Shown here piece after piece: positions 22,071 to 26,226 of a stretch of 26,226 nucleotides of DNA. The notes under the pieces were generated by a model. That model did no database searches. It saw only the letters and a list, made by a program, of their open reading frames with translations, and was not told where the DNA came from. A program made the position numbers and the translations under genes. This DNA comes from CACKLF01 sp002725175 (lineage in GTDB: Bacteria; Pseudomonadota; Alphaproteobacteria; Rhodobacterales; Rhodobacteraceae), in assembly GCA_002725175.2 (NCBI GenBank), contig PBQX02000049.1, forward strand, positions 1 through 26,226, read 5' to 3'. Within the stretch, counting starts at the first letter, position 1; each line of letters begins with the position of its first letter.

Positions 22071-24020
22071 TTATACGCTGTCTGGAGGCAAAGCCTCTGA
22101 ATGTAGGAGCTCAATAGCTTCATCTAATAGCATTGATTGGGTTTCTTTTGTTCCCAATCTTCTGACATTAACAGTACCTTCATTCACTTCACGCTCCCCA
22201 ATTGATAAAATAACTGGAACCTTTGCCAATGAATGCTCTCTTATCTTATAATTTATTTTCTCATTACGTATATCGGATGCTACGCGAATGCCTTTCTCTT
22301 TTAATAGGTTAACTACTTTGATTACATAGGGGTCGGCATCGCTTGTAATAGATGCTACTGTGACTTGTGTCGGAGCTAACCATAATGGGAACTTCCCTGA
22401 ATGTTCTTCAATTAATATACCAATAAACCTTTCAAAGGAGCCCAGAATTGCTCTATGCAAAATCACTGGGCGGTTTTTCTGCCCAGATTCATCTATATAA
22501 TTTGCATTTAATTTTTCTGGCAGTACAAAGTCTACTTGAAGGGTGCCACATTGCCATTCTCTCCCAATTGCATCTGTAAGAATAAATTCTAATTTAGGCC
22601 CATAAAAAGCGCCTTCTCCTGGATTCAAATCAAACCCGTAACCTGCTTGAGTAGTAGCCTCTTTTAAGGCGAGCTCTGCTTTATCCCAAACTTTATCTGT
22701 ACCGGACCTTTTTTCCGGTCTATCTGAGAATTTTATCTTTATATCAGAAAAACCGAGATCTTTATAAATTGAGGATAATAAGTCTATAAAAACTTTTGTT
22801 TCACTCCTTATTTGCTCTTCAGTACAAAAAATATGGGCATCATCCTGAACAAAACCTCTTACTCTCATGATGCCGTGCATTGCCCCCGAAGGTTCATATC
22901 TGTGGCAGCTGCCAAATTCAGCTAATCTAAGAGGTAAATCTCTATAGGATTTAACACCTTGATTATAAATTTGAACATGACAAGGGCAGTTCATAGGTTT
23001 AAGCGCATTTATGCGTTTCTCTCGGGCACCGTCCTCGTCAACTTCAACTATAAACATATTTTCTTGGTATTTATCCCAATGCCCGGATTCCTCCCACAGT
23101 TTCCTATCAACTACTTGAGGAGTATTGACTTCTAGGTAATCTTCTCGGCTTAATCGCCGTTCCATGTAGTTCTTTAGCTCCTTATATACCGTCCATCCTT
23201 TTGGATGCCAAAAAACCATCCCAGGTGCCTCCTCTTGAAGGTGGAAAAGGCGCATTTCTTTCCCTAAGACACGGTGATCACGTTTTTTTGCCTCCTCAAG
23301 AAAGTTAAGATATTTTTTCAAATCCTCTTTATTGGCAAAAGCCACTCCATAAATCCTTTGGAGCATTTTATTCTTGCTGTCCCCTCTCCAATATGCACCA
23401 GCAACGCTCATTAATTTGAAACAATCTCCAGGAACTTGTCCAGTATGAGCTAAGTGGGGTCCTCTACAAAGATCCTGCCAATCTCCATGCCAGTACATTC
23501 GAATTTCTTCCCCTTTAGGTATTGCTTCAACTAATTCTACCTTGTATTCCTCATTATTCTTTTCATAGAATTTAATTGCTTCTTCACGTCCCCAAACTTC
23601 GGTTCTGACTGGATCATGACGGTTAATTATTTCTCGCATCTTTTTTTCGATTAAAGAAAGGTCATCATGAGTAAAGGGATCTTCTCTATCAAAATCATAA
23701 TACCAGCCATTTTCTATTACTGGTCCTATAGTGACTTTGGTTTCGGGCCATAACTCTTGAACTGCCCTTGCCATTATATGAGCACAATCGTGTCTTATTA
23801 ATTCTAGGGCTTGATTTTTATCTTTGCTAGTAATTATGCTTAGAGTGCATCCTTCTTTTATTTCAGAAGAAATGTCAGCTAGGGTTCCATTAATCTCACA
23901 AGCGATAGCTGATTTTGCTAGAGATTTACTAATTTCAGACGCGATACTTAACGCGGTGACACCTTTGCTATATTCTCTAGTACTATTATCTGGAAACTTA
24001 ATTAATATTTTTTCAGACAA
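22071..24020 (-). CDS. thrS: Threonyl-tRNA synthetase
   Basis: A 649-residue class II synthetase with full domain order: TGS (about 1-62), editing/SAD domain (about 63-230, with HDCAHIMARA as H-x3-H zinc motif and GPHLAHTGQVPGD), catalytic core (about 245-530, with MVFWHPKGW, LKPMNCPCHV including the zinc-binding cysteine, the ALRE-like block RLAEFGSCHRYEPSGAMHG-I and PVILHRAILGSFERFI motif 3), and anticodon domain (about 540-640). The start is TTG at 24020 after AAGAGG; no nearby ATG keeps the TGS domain. It is followed by infC across 109 bp that may hold a separate infC promoter. The thrS-infC neighbourhood is widespread in bacteria. Confidence 0.97.
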   Translation of the reverse strand: MSEKILIKFPDNSTREYSKGVTALSIASEISKSLAKSAIACEINGTLADISSEIKEGCTLSIITSKDKNQALELIRHDCAHIMARAVQELWPETKVTIGPVIENGWYYDFDREDPFTHDDLSLIEKKMREIINRHDPVRTEVWGREEAIKFYEKNNEEYKVELVEAIPKGEEIRMYWHGDWQDLCRGPHLAHTGQVPGDCFKLMSVAGAYWRGDSKNKMLQRIYGVAFANKEDLKKYLNFLEEAKKRDHRVLGKEMRLFHLQEEAPGMVFWHPKGWTVYKELKNYMERRLSREDYLEVNTPQVVDRKLWEESGHWDKYQENMFIVEVDEDGAREKRINALKPMNCPCHVQIYNQGVKSYRDLPLRLAEFGSCHRYEPSGAMHGIMRVRGFVQDDAHIFCTEEQIRSETKVFIDLLSSIYKDLGFSDIKIKFSDRPEKRSGTDKVWDKAELALKEATTQAGYGFDLNPGEGAFYGPKLEFILTDAIGREWQCGTLQVDFVLPEKLNANYIDESGQKNRPVILHRAILGSFERFIGILIEEHSGKFPLWLAPTQVTVASITSDADPYVIKVVNLLKEKGIRVASDIRNEKINYKIREHSLAKVPVILSIGEREVNEGTVNVRRLGTKETQSMLLDEAIELLHSEALPPDSV

Positions 24021-24064
24021 TCTAATAACCTCTTATTTACCAATTATAATTAGACTATATTGAT

Positions 24065-25234
24065 TTAATTTCTTTTAGCTAACGTTTTATTGTAAAGGTC
24101 AAAAAGCGCCGATTCTACCGCTTGGCAACTATACTTTTCTCTAACGTAGGTTTTTGCATCTTCTTCCATAATTTTAGACTTATTATTTTCAAATAAGAGA
24201 AACTCTCTAATTTTCTGGGCAAAAACGGTAAAGTTAAAAGGCTCTACTAAATTTCCTGATAATGACTCTGGAAATGCTTCAATATTTGCTCCATGTTTCC
24301 ATGCTATACATAATCTACCTTGTTCAGCACATTTTTGAAGAATAGTAGAGTTTTCAGTAGGGGATGGTGATAAATCCAAATATAAGCTTGCAATGCTAAC
24401 TGCAGCTTCAAAATCTGTACATTCTCTAACAGGATTTATAAAATTAAGCAGTCCTAAGTGGGTTATAGTTTCTTGAAACTTATCCCGCATTAAGTTCTCC
24501 TTTTTACCATCTAAAATAACCAGCTGAACACTTTGATCCGCCGGAAAATTTTTCAATGTTTTTCCTAATTCAATTACATGATTTTCCCAAATTTTGTTGC
24601 CGTAAAATTCTGTCGTCAAGAGAATTAAACTTGGCTGGTCTAAGATCCCCCAAGATGTTGCTAAGGATATAATCCGTTCGTGGGGAACGGGCCCTTTAGA
24701 AATAGTGAGTTCCTGAGGTACAACTGAAATATTTTCAATTAAAGGTGAGTAATTTTGGAGGAAGTAACCTCTTAATTCATTAGAAATTGTTGATATATTT
24801 ATCCCATTATATAAAAACTTGCTTTTACCAAGAATTCTTCTAGAAAATGTTTCCTTTTCAGGTTTAGAGAAAAACGTATTGCACTGATAGAATCTATTTT
24901 TTTTACAAATAGCTTGGATTTCTTTCGATAGTTCGAACTCATGGTTATGGATTAATATTCTAACCTTTGGATCATTGTTGGATGGCATTACAGATTTTAT
25001 CTCCGCTAAAAGGCTTTTTTTATTTTTAGCATCAGCTTGAAGAGCAATAATTTCGGACCCACTTCGCTTTAAACTTCCTGCCAGCACACTTTTGGGGAGT
25101 ATGACGGTATTACCAAACCCAGAATTAATTATCATATTCGAAATAGATTTTACAAAGTTAACCTTATCAGAATCATAAATGTCTGATAAAATGTGCATCA
25201 CTTGTGGGTTTTTTTGTTCTTTTTGTGAAAGCAT
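24065..25234 (-). CDS. Glycosyltransferase-like (GT-B, GT4-type) protein, function unknown
   Basis: A 389-residue protein without membrane segments. MHILSDIYDSDKVNFVKSIS at about 13-32 and the alternation of beta strands and helices fit a GT-B N-domain. GPVPHERIISLATSWGILDQPSLILLTTEF near 195-225 looks like the linker and first strand of the C-domain, and the end SKIMEEDAKTYVREKYSCQAVESALFDLY is the usual GT4 C-terminal helix pattern ('A-R-x-x-V...F...'). The expected E-x7-E motif is only loosely present (ENSTILQKCAEQG near 311-323), so catalysis is uncertain. Met13 (25198) is an alternative start and would ease the 5-bp distance to the divergent hydrolase. No ribosome site is obvious for either start. 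Confidence 0.6.
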   Translation of the reverse strand: MLSQKEQKNPQVMHILSDIYDSDKVNFVKSISNMIINSGFGNTVILPKSVLAGSLKRSGSEIIALQADAKNKKSLLAEIKSVMPSNNDPKVRILIHNHEFELSKEIQAICKKNRFYQCNTFFSKPEKETFSRRILGKSKFLYNGINISTISNELRGYFLQNYSPLIENISVVPQELTISKGPVPHERIISLATSWGILDQPSLILLTTEFYGNKIWENHVIELGKTLKNFPADQSVQLVILDGKKENLMRDKFQETITHLGLLNFINPVRECTDFEAAVSIASLYLDLSPSPTENSTILQKCAEQGRLCIAWKHGANIEAFPESLSGNLVEPFNFTVFAQKIREFLLFENNKSKIMEEDAKTYVREKYSCQAVESALFDLYNKTLAKRN

Positions 25235-25239
25235 TTTAG

Positions 25240-26001
25240 GTGTTGGTTAAGAATTTTATTAAATCTAATAATAACAGAGAGATCGCATTTGTTCGATCTT
25301 TTTATGATGGTAAGCTAAAAAAATTGCCAGGAGTTGTTTTTCTTAGTGGATTTCGATCTGATATGGAAGGAACTAAGGCACTTGCCCTTGAAAAATTTTT
25401 TATATCTGAAAAAAGAGATTTTTTGCGATTTGACTACTCTGGGCATGGTGCTTCCTCTGGAAATTTTTCCGATCTTTGTTTGAGTGATTGGCTTGAAGAT
25501 AGTATCGCTGTGATTGAGCAGCTTACAGAAGGACCTCAGATTTTGGTTGGCTCATCAATGGGAGGTTGGATTTCACTTTTATTAGCAGAAAAAATTCCCC
25601 AAAAAATAAAAGGAATAGTTGGTATAGCCACTGCTCCTGATTTTACCGAGGATGGTTTTTGGAGAAATTTTTCGATCAATCAAAGGAAAGAGCTTAATGA
25701 AATAGGATATGTAGATTTGCCAACTGCATATGATAATGAACCCTATAGAATCACGAAAAAACTGATTGAAGATGGGCGAAAACACTTAATCTTTGGGAAA
25801 AAAAAGCTATATGATTTTCCTGTACGACTTCTTCAAGGTACGAATGATGCAGATGTAAAAATTGAGGTGCCATTGAAACTTCTAGAGGAAATATCATGTC
25901 CAGACTTGAGATTAACACTATTAAAGGGTGCTGATCACAGCTTTTCTTCAAAAAATTGCTTGGAAATCATTACTGATTCAATTTTAGCAGTCAGTAAATA
26001 G
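25240..26001 (+). CDS. Alpha/beta-hydrolase, ABHD10-like serine (thio)esterase
   Basis: A 253-residue single-domain alpha/beta hydrolase. The oxyanion-loop sequence FLSGFRSDMEGTKALALE is the signature of the ABHD10 branch (mitochondrial acyl-protein thioesterase in animals), whose bacterial members are common in Alphaproteobacteria. The nucleophile elbow is G-S-S106-M-G, Asp203 or 205 follows LLQGTNDADV, and His233 is in GADHSF. FRFDYSGHGASSG-like residues (RFDYSGHGASSGNF, 63-76) also match. GTG 25240 is taken as start because the conserved fold begins near residue 13 and no ATG precedes it. Natural substrate unknown. It is 5 bp from a divergent start codon, an unusually tight arrangement. 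Confidence 0.82.
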   Translation: MLVKNFIKSNNNREIAFVRSFYDGKLKKLPGVVFLSGFRSDMEGTKALALEKFFISEKRDFLRFDYSGHGASSGNFSDLCLSDWLEDSIAVIEQLTEGPQILVGSSMGGWISLLLAEKIPQKIKGIVGIATAPDFTEDGFWRNFSINQRKELNEIGYVDLPTAYDNEPYRITKKLIEDGRKHLIFGKKKLYDFPVRLLQGTNDADVKIEVPLKLLEEISCPDLRLTLLKGADHSFSSKNCLEIITDSILAVSK

Positions 26002-26006
26002 AATTA

Positions 26007-26226
26007 TTAACCAAAGAAAATTCCAGCTATCAATAATATAAAACCGAAAAAGGCACAAGATATAGAAATCATGTGAAATTTGGAAATAGTTAACAGTTTA
26101 TTATTTAACTCGTTTTGATCAAATTTATCCCTACCACTATCTAAGCGGCGAATTCTAAGGCTTGCCAATATAACCCAGAAAAGACCCGATAAACCAAGAG
26201 CTAAAAGAAATATTCCAGCAGTCCAA
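26007..26226 (-). CDS. Small membrane protein, N-terminus off the right edge
   Basis: An open frame on the minus strand enters from the right edge and ends at TAA 26009-26007; 73 C-terminal codons are visible. The peptide has two hydrophobic segments (WTAGIFLLALGLSGLFWVIL and, at the end, AFFGFILLIAGIFFG) around a charged loop (RIRRLDSGRDKFDQNE), giving a two-helix hairpin with a cytoplasmic-looking loop. It overlaps nothing else and converges on the hydrolase gene with 5 bp between stops. I do not recognise the family. Confidence 0.55.
   Translation of the reverse strand, partial: WTAGIFLLALGLSGLFWVILASLRIRRLDSGRDKFDQNELNNKLLTISKFHMISISCAFFGFILLIAGIFFG

Noticed and set aside
1..26226. CRISPR arrays, tRNA or rRNA genes, insertion sequences, integrases or phage genes
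   Set aside because: I looked for direct repeats, cloverleaf-like segments and transposase or integrase motifs and saw none; all large intervals are explained by cellular genes.

Overview
The window is AT-rich and carries most of one arm of a photosynthesis gene cluster (PGC) from an aerobic anoxygenic phototroph. The gene order bchF-N-B-H-L-M-lhaA-puhA-puhB-(puhC remnant)-small ORF-acsF-puhE-hemA, with divergent aerR/ppaA-ppsR-bchG-pucC-like, is the order known from alphaproteobacterial PGCs. Further pointers to Alphaproteobacteria are a C4-type 5-aminolevulinate synthase (hemA) inside the cluster, an IF-3 N-terminus of the alphaproteobacterial type, and an ABHD10-like hydrolase. The oxygen-dependent cyclase gene acsF fits an oxic lifestyle. 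The low GC and the many ambiguous bases suggest an uncultured, probably marine, planktonic population. I cannot name the clade.

Layout: (1) 1-4250, minus strand: aerR/ppaA, ppsR, bchG and a PucC/Bch2-family membrane protein cut by the left edge. These cover regulation plus the last step of bacteriochlorophyll synthesis. (2) 4251-4518: divergent control region with two exact TGT-N12-ACA PpsR/CrtJ-type sites. The right-hand one contains the -35 of a candidate bchF promoter. A third site overlaps the beginning of bchG. (3) 4519-19466, plus strand: a 15-kb superoperon with very tight junctions. It encodes C8/C3 bacteriochlorin chemistry (bchF), dark protochlorophyllide reductase (bchL/N/B), Mg chelatase H (bchH), Mg-protoporphyrin methyltransferase (bchM), the ring-E cyclase (acsF), ALA synthase (hemA), the reaction-centre H subunit (puhA) and assembly factors (lhaA, puhB, puhE). 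(4) 19490-26226: non-photosynthetic genes: a HAD phosphatase, a tiny lipoprotein, a lipid A-type acyltransferase, infC, thrS, a glycosyltransferase-like protein, an ABHD10-like hydrolase and a partial small membrane protein.

How it works together: HemA feeds ALA to the tetrapyrrole pathway. BchH (with BchI/D, not in this window) inserts Mg, BchM methylates, AcsF closes ring E, BchLNB reduces ring D, BchF hydrates the 3-vinyl, and BchG attaches the isoprenoid tail. LhaA, PuhB and PuhE help build the LH1-reaction-centre complex around PuhA. PpsR would repress under oxygen and light, with the B12-binding AerR/PpaA as its antagonist or partner.

Most notable: puhC appears reduced to a start-less ~34-codon 3' remnant between puhB and a conserved 98-aa ORF. 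PpsR keeps both redox cysteines at almost exactly the Rhodobacter positions. Single-base Ns are confined to two blocks and fall mostly on third codon positions, so they read as collapsed population polymorphism rather than random error. I found no clearly new defence or mobile system.
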